A program made the position numbers and the translations under genes. DNA of 64,000 nt from Kaistella faecalis (lineage in GTDB: Bacteria; Bacteroidota; Bacteroidia; Flavobacteriales; Weeksellaceae). Positions 45,080 to 53,579 of this stretch are shown in pieces. The notes beneath the pieces are model-generated. The model saw only the letters and a program-made list of their open reading frames with translations, did no database searches and was not told the origin of the DNA. Location: positions 1,627,783-1,691,782 of the forward strand of contig NZ_CP078067.1 of NCBI RefSeq assembly GCF_019195395.1, in the 5' to 3' direction. Each line of letters opens with the position of its first letter. The first letter of the stretch is position 1.

Positions 45080-46069
45080 ATGATTAAAATTTCAGTTATT
45101 GTTCCTGTTTACAACGTTGAAAAATACCTCAGAAATTGTTTAAATTCTTTGGTGAATCAAACTTTACAGGAAATTGAGATTTTAATAGTGAACGATGGCA
45201 GCCCTGATTCTTCGCAAATTATTATTGATGAATTCAGTGAAAAATTTCCTTTAAAGATTAAATCTTTCGTCAAGGAAAACGGAGGACTGAGTGATGCCAG
45301 GAATTTTGGTCTCGATCGCGCAACCGGAGAATTTATCGCGTTTGTAGACAGTGATGACTCGGTTTCTGAAAAAATGTTTGCCGAAATGTATGCACTCGCC
45401 AAAAAACACGAGGCTGAAATGGTCATCTGCAATCTGCAGAAAGTTGACGAGGCGGGAAAAATCACACAGAAACTCACCCAAATTCCCAATATGCCGGAAC
45501 GGATTGTTCTGGAAGATCATTTTTCAGTCTTTGCAGATTTATCCTATTTCGCGTGCAATAAAATTTTTAGAAGAGATTTATTCGCAGGCAAAAGATTTGA
45601 AAAAGGCATTCATTTCGAGGATATTCAACTTATTCCGCAGTTGCTTCTGAAATGTAGTGTTATTGCTCGGACGCAGAACTATCATTATCATTATCTGGAA
45701 CGCGAAGATTCGATCACTAAAACGCATACAGAAAATGGTTTGGATATTCTGCATGCCGTTGATGAGGTTGAAAAAGCGTTTGAAAATTCCAGATATTCCC
45801 ACATGAAAAAGGAAATAAAAAACTTTAAAATTCTGGAGGGCGTTTATACTTTTCTTGCCTATCTCGCTTTTGTGAAAGATGAACAGATCTATCAGAAGAT
45901 GTCGCGGGAACTGAAGGTTTTCCTCCGTAAAAATAAGATTTCGACTGTAGATATATTGTCGTATAGGCGTTTCGGTCGGAATTATCTGCTATATTTGCCA
46001 TTGAAGAAAAAAATTTATTATTTGCTGTATTTCATTGGGCAGGAAAAACTGCTGCGGAAATTGGTATAG
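45080..46069 (+). CDS. Glycosyltransferase family 2
   Basis: The 329-residue inverting enzyme starts with IKISVIVPVYNVEKYLRNCL, followed by VNDGSPDSS and the DxD-type FVDSDDSV. The C-terminal region (about 220-329) is helical. It sits mid-cluster between the membrane protein and EpsG-like genes. A TTG start one codon upstream is the only alternative. Confidence 0.93.
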   Translation: MIKISVIVPVYNVEKYLRNCLNSLVNQTLQEIEILIVNDGSPDSSQIIIDEFSEKFPLKIKSFVKENGGLSDARNFGLDRATGEFIAFVDSDDSVSEKMFAEMYALAKKHEAEMVICNLQKVDEAGKITQKLTQIPNMPERIVLEDHFSVFADLSYFACNKIFRRDLFAGKRFEKGIHFEDIQLIPQLLLKCSVIARTQNYHYHYLEREDSITKTHTENGLDILHAVDEVEKAFENSRYSHMKKEIKNFKILEGVYTFLAYLAFVKDEQIYQKMSRELKVFLRKNKISTVDILSYRRFGRNYLLYLPLKKKIYYLLYFIGQEKLLRKLV

Positions 46070-46084
46070 AACACGAATCTATTT

Positions 46085-47215
46085 ATGCCCATTCTACATC
46101 CCGTTTTTACCGTAATTTTCCTCTTTCTTGCATTTGCGAGTTACTGGGAAATTTTCCGGCTGGAGAAAAAACAGAGTGTTTTTACGTGGGTTACCGCCAT
46201 CCTGATTATTCTTGCAATCGGGTTCAGGATCGATGTGGGAGCAGATTATCCTGTCTACAAAATGCTTTTTTCCGGATTTGCTATTTACACAACCTACGGA
46301 GATGTTCTCGATAAGGCGCTTTTCCGGCCAAATTCTGAAGAGATTGAATGGATCTTCGTACTCATCAATAAACTCGTTTTCGATTTTGGTTTTCCGTTTT
46401 ATATCGTAACCTTAATCATGGCGGTAATTGCGGTTTCGCTGAAATTTACTGCTATTTATAAGAATGTTGCATTTCCCACATTGGCATTACTGTTTTATTT
46501 TATGCCGATTATGTTTTTTGAGGATTCGGGGCAAATGCGACAGGGCTTGGGAATTGCGGTTTGCGTGGCTTCTTTTAAGTTCATTAAAGAACGTAATTTG
46601 CCCATGTTTTTGCTGTGCATTTATATCGCCCTGGGATTTCATAAAACGGCAATCATATTTCTACCCGCATATTGGCTTGTGCTGATTCCCATGAACAGTA
46701 AAAGGATTTTCTGGGTTTTGGTAATTGCGCTGCTTTCCTCACCCTTCGAGCTTTACCGCGTAGGAAGTGCTTTTTTTGGTTCAATAGCTCCTCAGGATAT
46801 TTCCGGAGCATATACTGGTTATCTGGATGACCGGTACTATGGAACAGAGGTAGAAACCGGCCTTAATGATTTGGTGAAGATTATATTTATTGTAATTTTA
46901 ATCCGATATGATAAGAAAGGTTGCGATGAGGTTTGGTGGTACGAATATATGAGAAATCTGGCCGTATTTGGGATGGCGCTGTTCTATTTCTTCCGGTCTA
47001 ATGAAATTTTTGCAGTCCGGCTTCCGGGAGCATATATGTTCTTTGTAACGATGTTCTGCCTCAGTAATTTAGTATACGCTGTAAAAGGACGGCAAAGACA
47101 GATTCTCTATCTGGGATTTATGATGTATTTTGTAGCCATGTTTTTCTACTTTGGAAGTGGAAATGCTCACCGTGGCGGATTTACTACAGAACGGTATAAA
47201 AATGCACTTTGGTAA
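46085..47215 (+). CDS. EpsG-family polysaccharide polymerase (Wzy-like)
   Basis: The 376-residue integral membrane protein has about 10 helices and the EpsG pattern: AIGFRIDVGADYPVYKMLF early, then FEDSGQMRQGLGIAVCVASF and IALGFHKTAIIFLPAYW. EpsG/Wzy proteins join lipid-linked repeat units in the periplasm. Order in the cluster (after GT2, before the WecA-like initiator and Wza/Wzc) fits a Wzy-dependent pathway. Confidence 0.88.
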   Translation: MPILHPVFTVIFLFLAFASYWEIFRLEKKQSVFTWVTAILIILAIGFRIDVGADYPVYKMLFSGFAIYTTYGDVLDKALFRPNSEEIEWIFVLINKLVFDFGFPFYIVTLIMAVIAVSLKFTAIYKNVAFPTLALLFYFMPIMFFEDSGQMRQGLGIAVCVASFKFIKERNLPMFLLCIYIALGFHKTAIIFLPAYWLVLIPMNSKRIFWVLVIALLSSPFELYRVGSAFFGSIAPQDISGAYTGYLDDRYYGTEVETGLNDLVKIIFIVILIRYDKKGCDEVWWYEYMRNLAVFGMALFYFFRSNEIFAVRLPGAYMFFVTMFCLSNLVYAVKGRQRQILYLGFMMYFVAMFFYFGSGNAHRGGFTTERYKNALW

Positions 47216-47221
47216 ACAGTA

Positions 47222-48337
47222 ATGGATGAAATAAAAGATTTACTCGCACAATCCGGAATACCACAGTTCTATGTTAAGTTAGGGCTGGGATTCCTTTGTT
47301 CGTTTCTGCTGACATTTTATACGATTCCTACCGTAGTGAAAATTTCGAGGCGAAAAAACCTGATGGACGAACCCGGGGCGCGCAGTTCGCATTTAAGAAA
47401 AATCCCAAACCTGGGCGGGATTTCTATCTTTTATTCTCTGGCAGTTTGTGCCTCTATTTTTGCGTTCGAACTTTTTGATATGTACAAATTTCTGTTCGCT
47501 TCGCTGGTAATACTTCTGTACATCGGCGTGATGGATGATATCGTGGTGATGCGTGCTTATAAGAAACTCTTTGCACAGATTATCGTGACAGCCCTTATCG
47601 TAATTGGTTCAGATGTGCGTATCAGAAGCTTTTTTGGACTTTTTGGAGTTTATGAGCTCAATTATTTCTTCAGCGTGGCAATTAGTATTTTTACTTTCAT
47701 CGTGCTCATCAACGCATTTAATTTAATTGATGGTATTGATGGTCTTGCCGGGGGTTACTCCATCCTTTGCAGCGCGATGTTCGGAATCAGTTATTACAGG
47801 CTGGGTGAGTACAATTATCCTCTTGTGGTGCTTTCCGGCGTTATTATAGGGTCGGTAATCGGTTTCCTGTATTTTAACCTTTCCAATTACCGGCAAAATA
47901 AAATATTCATGGGAGATACCGGATCTATGATTCTAGGTTTTCTTCTGGCCTTTACAGCAATCTGTTTTATTGATATTTTCATTGATAAGCAACTGCCTGA
48001 AGTTCCCAGATATTACCTCCAGTCAGCGCCGGCAATTGCTATGGCGATTCTTATACTGCCGATAATTGATACTCTGAATGTATTTCTCATCAGAATCATA
48101 TCCGGGAAATCACCTTTAGTGGCCGACAAAAATCACATTCACCATTCTTTGCTGAGGTTAGGCTTAACTCACCGGAGGTCAACTGTTTATATTTTGCTGT
48201 ACTATTTGTTTATCGTAAGCGTTGCATATTTTTTCCGCCATATTAATGTTAATCTCCTGCTTTTAGTCATTATAGTTCTTGGTTTTGTAGGCGCATATCT
48301 TCCGAAAGTTGTGTTATTATTAAGAAAACCTGTATAA
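47222..48337 (+). CDS. Undecaprenyl-phosphate sugar-1-phosphate transferase (WecA/MraY family)
   Basis: The 371-residue membrane enzyme moves a HexNAc-1-phosphate to undecaprenyl phosphate and so starts repeat-unit assembly. Eleven helices are predicted. Diagnostic motifs are MDEPGARSSHLRKIPNLGG, MDDIVVM (catalytic Asp pair), NAFNLIDGIDGLAGG, FMGDTGSMILGFLLAF, and the His-rich LVADKNHIHHSLLRLG. It probably acts as the cluster's initiating transferase, in place of a WbaP/PglC-type enzyme. Confidence 0.93.
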   Translation: MDEIKDLLAQSGIPQFYVKLGLGFLCSFLLTFYTIPTVVKISRRKNLMDEPGARSSHLRKIPNLGGISIFYSLAVCASIFAFELFDMYKFLFASLVILLYIGVMDDIVVMRAYKKLFAQIIVTALIVIGSDVRIRSFFGLFGVYELNYFFSVAISIFTFIVLINAFNLIDGIDGLAGGYSILCSAMFGISYYRLGEYNYPLVVLSGVIIGSVIGFLYFNLSNYRQNKIFMGDTGSMILGFLLAFTAICFIDIFIDKQLPEVPRYYLQSAPAIAMAILILPIIDTLNVFLIRIISGKSPLVADKNHIHHSLLRLGLTHRRSTVYILLYYLFIVSVAYFFRHINVNLLLLVIIVLGFVGAYLPKVVLLLRKPV

Positions 48338-48344
48338 TTATTGT

Positions 48345-48352
48345 TATTTTTG
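48345..48352 (+). promoter_or_regulatory. -7 element before the wza gene
   Basis: TATTTTTG lies 18 bases before the wza ATG and could be an internal promoter for wza and wzc. No well-spaced -33 TTG is seen. Confidence 0.3.
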
Positions 48353-48370
48353 TAAAAACCACATTTTAAA

Positions 48371-49234
48371 ATGATGAAAACCCATAAAGTTTTATTTTTC
48401 CTCCTTATTCCTCTTCTGCTTTCGTCGTGCATCTCTACAAAAGACGTCCGGTATCTTCAGCCCAATGAAAGTCTGGTAATCAACGAAGAAGGTTTGGTTC
48501 CCTATAATATTCCCATTTACAGAGTGACTAAAAACGATATGCTGAACCTGAATATTGTAACTACACCAAAAGGCGACGCAGCACAGTTTTATTCCACATT
48601 AAATGCGCCGCCCGCTGCAGCGGTAAGTGCAGCTTCAGGATCAAATTCTGCAGGAGTAATGAGCTCCGTTGGTGGCCAGGGCGGAAATTCAAATTTCTAT
48701 TTCAACGGACTGAAAGTAGATTCCAAAGGTGACATCAATATCATGGGAATTGGCTTTGTAAAAGCGGAAGGAAGAACTATAGAAGACATTACTCAGGAAA
48801 TCCAGAACCGGGTAAATGAAAATTTTGTAGAAGGTAAATCAGAAGTCCGCCTCAATACCGACGGAATTACCTACTATATTTTAGGAGATGTGGAAACCAT
48901 AGAAATTTCCGGCGAAAAAAAAACACATAAAAACACTTTAACAATTACCGAAGCACTTTCCATTAATGGCGGACTTAACAGGACGGTGGACCGAACCAAC
49001 ATCAAAATTCATAGAAAGCTGCCCGAAGGGATAAAGATTGCCCAAATCGATCTAACCCGCGAGGATGTAATGAATTCGCCTTATTATTGGGTGCAGAACG
49101 GCGATGAGATTTTCCTCACCACCAGATCCAAAAACCTGAACGGATTAGGCAAAGATCCGATCCAGACTCTTACAACAGGGGTTTCTGTAATTACCACCGC
49201 AATGTCGATTTACTTAATTCTAACACGACTCTAA
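48371..49234 (+). CDS. wza: Polysaccharide export lipoprotein (Wza-like)
   Basis: The 287-residue outer-membrane export protein begins with a lipoprotein signal peptide ending LLLSSC (Cys 20). The Poly_export region is seen around IPIYRVTKNDMLNLNIVTTP, and soluble ligand-binding beta-grasp repeats follow (DINIMGIGFVKAEGRTIEDI, ITYYILGDVETI). A C-terminal helix (VSVITTAMSIYLILTRL) may span the outer membrane, as in Wza. Its stop overlaps the wzc start by one base (TAATG). Confidence 0.9.
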   Translation: MMKTHKVLFFLLIPLLLSSCISTKDVRYLQPNESLVINEEGLVPYNIPIYRVTKNDMLNLNIVTTPKGDAAQFYSTLNAPPAAAVSAASGSNSAGVMSSVGGQGGNSNFYFNGLKVDSKGDINIMGIGFVKAEGRTIEDITQEIQNRVNENFVEGKSEVRLNTDGITYYILGDVETIEISGEKKTHKNTLTITEALSINGGLNRTVDRTNIKIHRKLPEGIKIAQIDLTREDVMNSPYYWVQNGDEIFLTTRSKNLNGLGKDPIQTLTTGVSVITTAMSIYLILTRL

Positions 49235-51723
49235 TGATTCCCGGTAAAGAAAACACAAGTAAATCTGCCTCTCAACAATCCGAAAAAGTCGGTTCTTTCG
49301 CCTTTTTTGATGTCGAGCATTTCGTCAGAAGAATTATTAGAAACTGGTATTGGTTTGCACTGATGGCGGCCTTTGGGTATGCTATTTCATGGGTGTACAG
49401 CAAGTATTATGCGCAGCGCATTTATGCTTCTAACCTGTCACTCAGTATTTCGAATAATACGGCTAGCTATTTCACTCCAAATCAATCGATTAACTTCATT
49501 TGGGGTCAGAATGGAAATCAGGACGGGATTTATCTGAAAAAGATGCTCCTCTCCCGTTCACACAACGAATACCTGGTAAAGCAACTGGACCTTTTCATTA
49601 ATTATTCAACCAAAGGAGTCATCAAACAGACTTACCTCGACAAATATGATTCTCCGGTTTTTCTTGAAGTTGATAAAAGCCATCTGCAACAGGTAAACTA
49701 TCCGATTACGCTTATTCCTAAAACCGGCGGAAGATATGAGGTTGTACTTCCGGATGAAGGTCAAACAACATCGCTCTATTCTTATGTTACGGAAAATTTC
49801 ACGACCGTTTCCCCTTATAACAGGCCTGCGAATAAGGTGATTTCGGTGAACGAATGGTATGTGTCCCCGAATTTTAAATTCAGACTGGTAAAAAATCCAC
49901 AGCCGACTCCGATTGTTTTAGAGAATATAATTCTTAATCTGTCAACTGTTAATCAAACAGTTAATGACCTGGTTTCAACCATCAATGTCGATTTCGATAA
50001 AGAAATCAATACCATTATGATTATTTCTAAAAGCGGTTATAATCTGAACGGAACGGTGAACTTTCTTAATACCTCGGTAGATGAACTTCAGCGAAAAAGA
50101 CTTATTGACCGTAATACTGTAGATAAAAACACTGAGAATTACCTCTACGAAAATCTAGCAAAAATACGTAAGAAATTAGATTCCAGCGCTTTAGTGCTTA
50201 ATAATATGAAGATCAGTGAAGGTCTGTATGATATTAAAGACCGCGATGAAAAAGCACTTTTACGGATCAAGGAGCTCGAAACAAAGAAAGCAGATCTACT
50301 CACGAGGATTAATTCACTCAACAGCATCAGAAATACCCTTGCATCGCAGAATCTGGACCGAATGATCAGCATGAATGCAGCCGGAATTGAAGACGGAGTT
50401 TTCAGCGCTACAGTATCAGAGCTTAAAGCACTATATTTAAAGAGACGCGAACTTGCGTTGATTTACACCCCGAATTCGGAACCGATGCGCGAAATCAACA
50501 GGTTGATCAACGAAGCGAGGGGGAATTCAAATGGTTCTCTCCGAAATTATTATACCACTTACCTGAACGAAATCGCTAAGATTGACAGGCTGATTGCAGG
50601 CGAAAGTATAGATTTAGTAGCGTACCCGGAGAAAGAAAGGAAATATCTGGACGCAGAACGGGGATACAATATGATTGAAGCAACCTACAACACTTTGCTG
50701 ACCAAACAGAACGAAACGCAGATACGGGTTGCCACCAATAAATCCGATATTACCGTAATCGATCCTGCAAAGAATTTGGGACAGGGACCTATTGCTCCGG
50801 ACGTGCAGAGAACGAAATATTCTATCATCGGTGGTTTGCTTTTGCTGCCATTATTGATTATTGGAATTTCTGAAGTGTTGGATAACCGCGTGAGGAACAT
50901 TAAAGAATTGCTTCAGGCCACCAGGATTCCGCTTCTTGGAGTTATCGGCAAAAATACACATGATAATAACCTTACAGTTCTGGAGCAGCCACGATCATCA
51001 ATATCTGAGGCCTTTCGGGGAATACGTGCCAATCTGAGGTTCCTTCATAAAGAAGATAATAAATCAAAAGTGATTTTACTTACCTCTTCGGTGGGTGGCG
51101 AAGGAAAAACCTACATTTCAATCAACATCGCCTCGGTACTGGGTTTAAGCGGAAAGAAAACAATTCTTTTAGGAATGGATTTAAGAAAACCGAAGATTTT
51201 CGGGGACTTCAAAATTGATAATAAATACGGAATTTCTAACTATCTTACCGGTGAAGTTGACATGGAGAGGATTATAAATCAGACCAAAATCCCCAATCTT
51301 CATGTAGCGACATCCGGCCCTATTCCGCCAAATCCTTCGGAACTCTTAATGAGCGACCGCAATATAAAATTCCTTGAAGATTTGAAAAAGATCTACGATT
51401 TTATCGTCATCGATTCTCCGCCGGTTGGTTTGGTTGCAGATCCCTTTGAGCTCATGAAGTATGCGGATGCGAGTATTTACGTTGTAAGGCACGAATATAC
51501 CGAGAAGTATATGTTGAAGATGATTACAGAAAAATACCAGAATCGGGAAGTGCAGAATCTGGGGCTGGTTTATAATGATTATCAGCAGCAGCAGGGCTAC
51601 GGTTATGGGTACGGGTATGGTTACGGCTACGGTTACGGTTATTTTGATGAGGATAAGAATTACCAGGAACCCACGCTGATTAAAATCCGGAATAAACTGA
51701 GAAAACTTTTCGGCCGAGCTTGA
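49234..51723 (+). CDS. wzc: Exopolysaccharide co-polymerase and BY-kinase (Wzc-like)
   Basis: The 829-residue inner-membrane protein has two helices (about 35-55 and 530-550) around a large periplasmic Wzz domain with coiled coil, and a cytoplasmic tyrosine kinase. Walker A is SSVGGEGKT (about 619-627), Walker A' LLGMDLRKPKIFG, and Walker B FIVIDSPPVGLVAD (about 720). The C-terminal tail holds QQQQ followed by eight Gly-Tyr pairs (residues 788-803), the expected autophosphorylation cluster. It controls chain length with Wza and the EpsG-like polymerase. Confidence 0.94.
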   Translation: MIPGKENTSKSASQQSEKVGSFAFFDVEHFVRRIIRNWYWFALMAAFGYAISWVYSKYYAQRIYASNLSLSISNNTASYFTPNQSINFIWGQNGNQDGIYLKKMLLSRSHNEYLVKQLDLFINYSTKGVIKQTYLDKYDSPVFLEVDKSHLQQVNYPITLIPKTGGRYEVVLPDEGQTTSLYSYVTENFTTVSPYNRPANKVISVNEWYVSPNFKFRLVKNPQPTPIVLENIILNLSTVNQTVNDLVSTINVDFDKEINTIMIISKSGYNLNGTVNFLNTSVDELQRKRLIDRNTVDKNTENYLYENLAKIRKKLDSSALVLNNMKISEGLYDIKDRDEKALLRIKELETKKADLLTRINSLNSIRNTLASQNLDRMISMNAAGIEDGVFSATVSELKALYLKRRELALIYTPNSEPMREINRLINEARGNSNGSLRNYYTTYLNEIAKIDRLIAGESIDLVAYPEKERKYLDAERGYNMIEATYNTLLTKQNETQIRVATNKSDITVIDPAKNLGQGPIAPDVQRTKYSIIGGLLLLPLLIIGISEVLDNRVRNIKELLQATRIPLLGVIGKNTHDNNLTVLEQPRSSISEAFRGIRANLRFLHKEDNKSKVILLTSSVGGEGKTYISINIASVLGLSGKKTILLGMDLRKPKIFGDFKIDNKYGISNYLTGEVDMERIINQTKIPNLHVATSGPIPPNPSELLMSDRNIKFLEDLKKIYDFIVIDSPPVGLVADPFELMKYADASIYVVRHEYTEKYMLKMITEKYQNREVQNLGLVYNDYQQQQGYGYGYGYGYGYGYGYFDEDKNYQEPTLIKIRNKLRKLFGRA
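51595..51642 (+). repeat. (GGNTAY)8 tandem repeat in wzc
   Basis: Eight in-frame hexamers of the type GGNTAY encode (Gly-Tyr)8. Third positions vary, so the selection appears to be on the peptide, although slippage may still change the copy number. Confidence 0.9.
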
Positions 51724-51727
51724 TCTT

Positions 51728-51756
51728 AATAACCCTCGCAGTGGAGGGTTTTATTA
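51728..51756 (+). terminator. Terminator of the exopolysaccharide operon
   Basis: AACCCTC pairs with GAGGGTT around a 6-base loop and runs into TTATTATAG. Confidence 0.75.
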
Positions 51757-51862
51757 TAGTGAAATCATAAACTGGTATAATTGCCGTTTTTAGATCAATA
51801 AATTATGCTTTTTTGAGGTTATTTAACTTAAAATTAAGAATTTCCTTAAAGTAAAAATGTTT

Positions 51863-51870
51863 TATATTTG
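51863..51870 (+). promoter_or_regulatory. -7 element before the DUF6089 gene
   Basis: TATATTTG lies 35 bases before the chosen ATG at 51906 (11 before the alternative at 51882). No -33 TTG at the usual distance. Confidence 0.4.
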
Positions 51871-51905
51871 CAAAATTATTTATGAAAATTGATGTTCAGT
51901 CATTC

Positions 51906-52799
51906 ATGCACAACAAACTGATTTATTCCTTCTTTGCGCTTATTTTAATGTCGGGTTTCTATAAGGGACAACGGCACGAATTGGGGGTGCAACTGGGCAT
52001 GAGTAACTTGGTTGGCGATATCGGTAGAACAAACTATATTCTCCAGAAACCTGTTTTAAGCAACATTGGTGATTATGGGATTCCTTTCTATGGCGGAATA
52101 TTGTACCGAATGAATTTTAATCCGTACCAAACCGTACGGTTGAATGTAGGATACAGCCATATTCAGTTTTTAGATTCTGTGGCGAAAGAGCAGTACCGCA
52201 GGAACAGAAATCTGTGGGGAACCAATTCGATTCTTGAGGCTGATTTAATTTTCGAATATAATTTTTTCCCGGTAAATGATGAACAGAAAAGCCTTGCAAG
52301 TCCCTATATCTTTGCAGGTGTGGGCGGCTTACTTGCAAATTCTACCAAAGTTTCACTGGTTAATGATTTCAGACGTGATGCAGGTGGTACAGCAATTGCC
52401 CCTACGAGCAGCACCGATTTCGAGACCTCTCCGACTTACGAGTCGGGTAACCAGCTTACAATGGCAATCCCGTTCGGCGTTGGTTTGAAGTATAAATTTA
52501 ATTATAACTGGGCACTTTTCGGAGAGTTCATGTTCAGGCCTACATTTTCAGATTCAATCGACTACAGTGTTGTAAACGATAAAGAAGTGAAGGTTACTTA
52601 CAATAAAGATATTCTGGCCCCGGGATCTACAAAATCACTGTTGCAGGAGAGCCCTTATCTTCAGGTAGCAGAAGAAAGAGCCGCAGAATTTCTGAAAAAC
52701 CGTGAAGTAGGAAATATAAATTCAAAAGACTGGGTAAATACCGTATCGATAGGCCTTACCTATTCATTTGGCAGACCCCCTTGTTATTGTGGAGAGTAA
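51906..52799 (+). CDS. DUF6089-family outer-membrane beta-barrel protein
   Basis: The 297-residue product has a signal peptide (MHNKLIYSFFALILMSGFYKG) and then the DUF6089 opening RHELGVQLGMSNLVGDIGRT. It ends VNTVSIGLTYSFGRPPCYC with strand-like hydrophobic pattern, so it is a probable barrel in the outer membrane. An ATG at 51882 would add 8 residues and is possible. In Flavobacteriia this gene commonly precedes uppS and bamA, and here 4 bases separate it from uppS. Confidence 0.85.
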   Translation: MHNKLIYSFFALILMSGFYKGQRHELGVQLGMSNLVGDIGRTNYILQKPVLSNIGDYGIPFYGGILYRMNFNPYQTVRLNVGYSHIQFLDSVAKEQYRRNRNLWGTNSILEADLIFEYNFFPVNDEQKSLASPYIFAGVGGLLANSTKVSLVNDFRRDAGGTAIAPTSSTDFETSPTYESGNQLTMAIPFGVGLKYKFNYNWALFGEFMFRPTFSDSIDYSVVNDKEVKVTYNKDILAPGSTKSLLQESPYLQVAEERAAEFLKNREVGNINSKDWVNTVSIGLTYSFGRPPCYCGE

Positions 52800-52803
52800 A
52801 ATA

Positions 52804-53556
52804 ATGCAGTCGTTTAAAGAGAGAATCAATACGCATCAGCTTCCCCAGCATGTCGCCATTATTATGGATGGCAACGGAAGATGGGCGAAATCACGTGGTG
52901 AAAAAAGAACTTTTGGCCACAAACACGCTATTAAAGCAGTTCGGGAGGCCGTAAACGCATGTAACGAAATCCATATTCCTTTCCTTACCCTTTACACATT
53001 TTCCTCAGAAAACTGGAACCGTCCGGATGATGAGGTAGATACGCTGATGAGCTTGATTTCTGAAACCATCATTTTAGAAGCCGAGGAAATCTTCAGTAAA
53101 GGTTTACGGATGCATATCATCGGTGATGTTGAAAAATTACCTGCCGACGTGCGCGCAAGTATGCAGCATTTGGTGGATATCACTAAAGATAACAAAAAAG
53201 GAAACCTGATTCTTGCCTTGAGTTACGGCTCACAGCATGAAATCCTTAGCGCGGTAAAACAAATCAGCCACAAAGTAAAAACCGGTGAACTTACGGAAGA
53301 CGAGATCACGGAAAAAGTTTTTGAACAGCATCTTTACACCAAAGATTTCCCCCCTGTAGATTTATTGATCAGAACCAGTGGCGAGGTACGTATCAGCAAT
53401 TTCCTGCTCTGGCAGATCGCCTATGCAGAGCTGCAGTTTCTGGATATTCTGTGGCCGGATTTCGGGAAAGAAGATTTTTTCAAGTGCATCTACGATTACC
53501 AGAACAAAGAGAGAAGATTCGGCAAAATTAGCGAACAGCTCGACGAAAATATATAA
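52804..53556 (+). CDS. uppS: Isoprenyl transferase (undecaprenyl diphosphate synthase)
   Basis: The 250-residue cis-prenyltransferase makes the C55 carrier used for peptidoglycan and for the polysaccharide repeat units assembled upstream. Motifs are VAIIMDGNGRWAKSRG (catalytic Asp), LTLYTFSSENWNRP, and VDLLIRTSGEVRISNFLLWQ. A TTG-started longer frame (52768) runs into the DUF6089 gene and is rejected. It is followed after 23 bases by bamA. Confidence 0.96.
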   Translation: MQSFKERINTHQLPQHVAIIMDGNGRWAKSRGEKRTFGHKHAIKAVREAVNACNEIHIPFLTLYTFSSENWNRPDDEVDTLMSLISETIILEAEEIFSKGLRMHIIGDVEKLPADVRASMQHLVDITKDNKKGNLILALSYGSQHEILSAVKQISHKVKTGELTEDEITEKVFEQHLYTKDFPPVDLLIRTSGEVRISNFLLWQIAYAELQFLDILWPDFGKEDFFKCIYDYQNKERRFGKISEQLDENI

Positions 53557-53579
53557 AAGAAAAGTTAGCAAGATAAAAA

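Noticed and set aside
51595-51642. Short tandem repeats as a CRISPR-like array
   Set aside because: The units are 6 bases, in frame inside wzc, and encode Gly-Tyr; there are no spacers.
42692-51723. Exopolysaccharide locus as a recently acquired island
   Set aside because: Base composition and codon choice look like the neighbours, and there are no integrase, transposase or flanking repeats.
52768-52803. Upstream TTG start for uppS
   Set aside because: It would run into the DUF6089 gene, and the family begins near MQSFKERI; the ATG at 52804 is sufficient.
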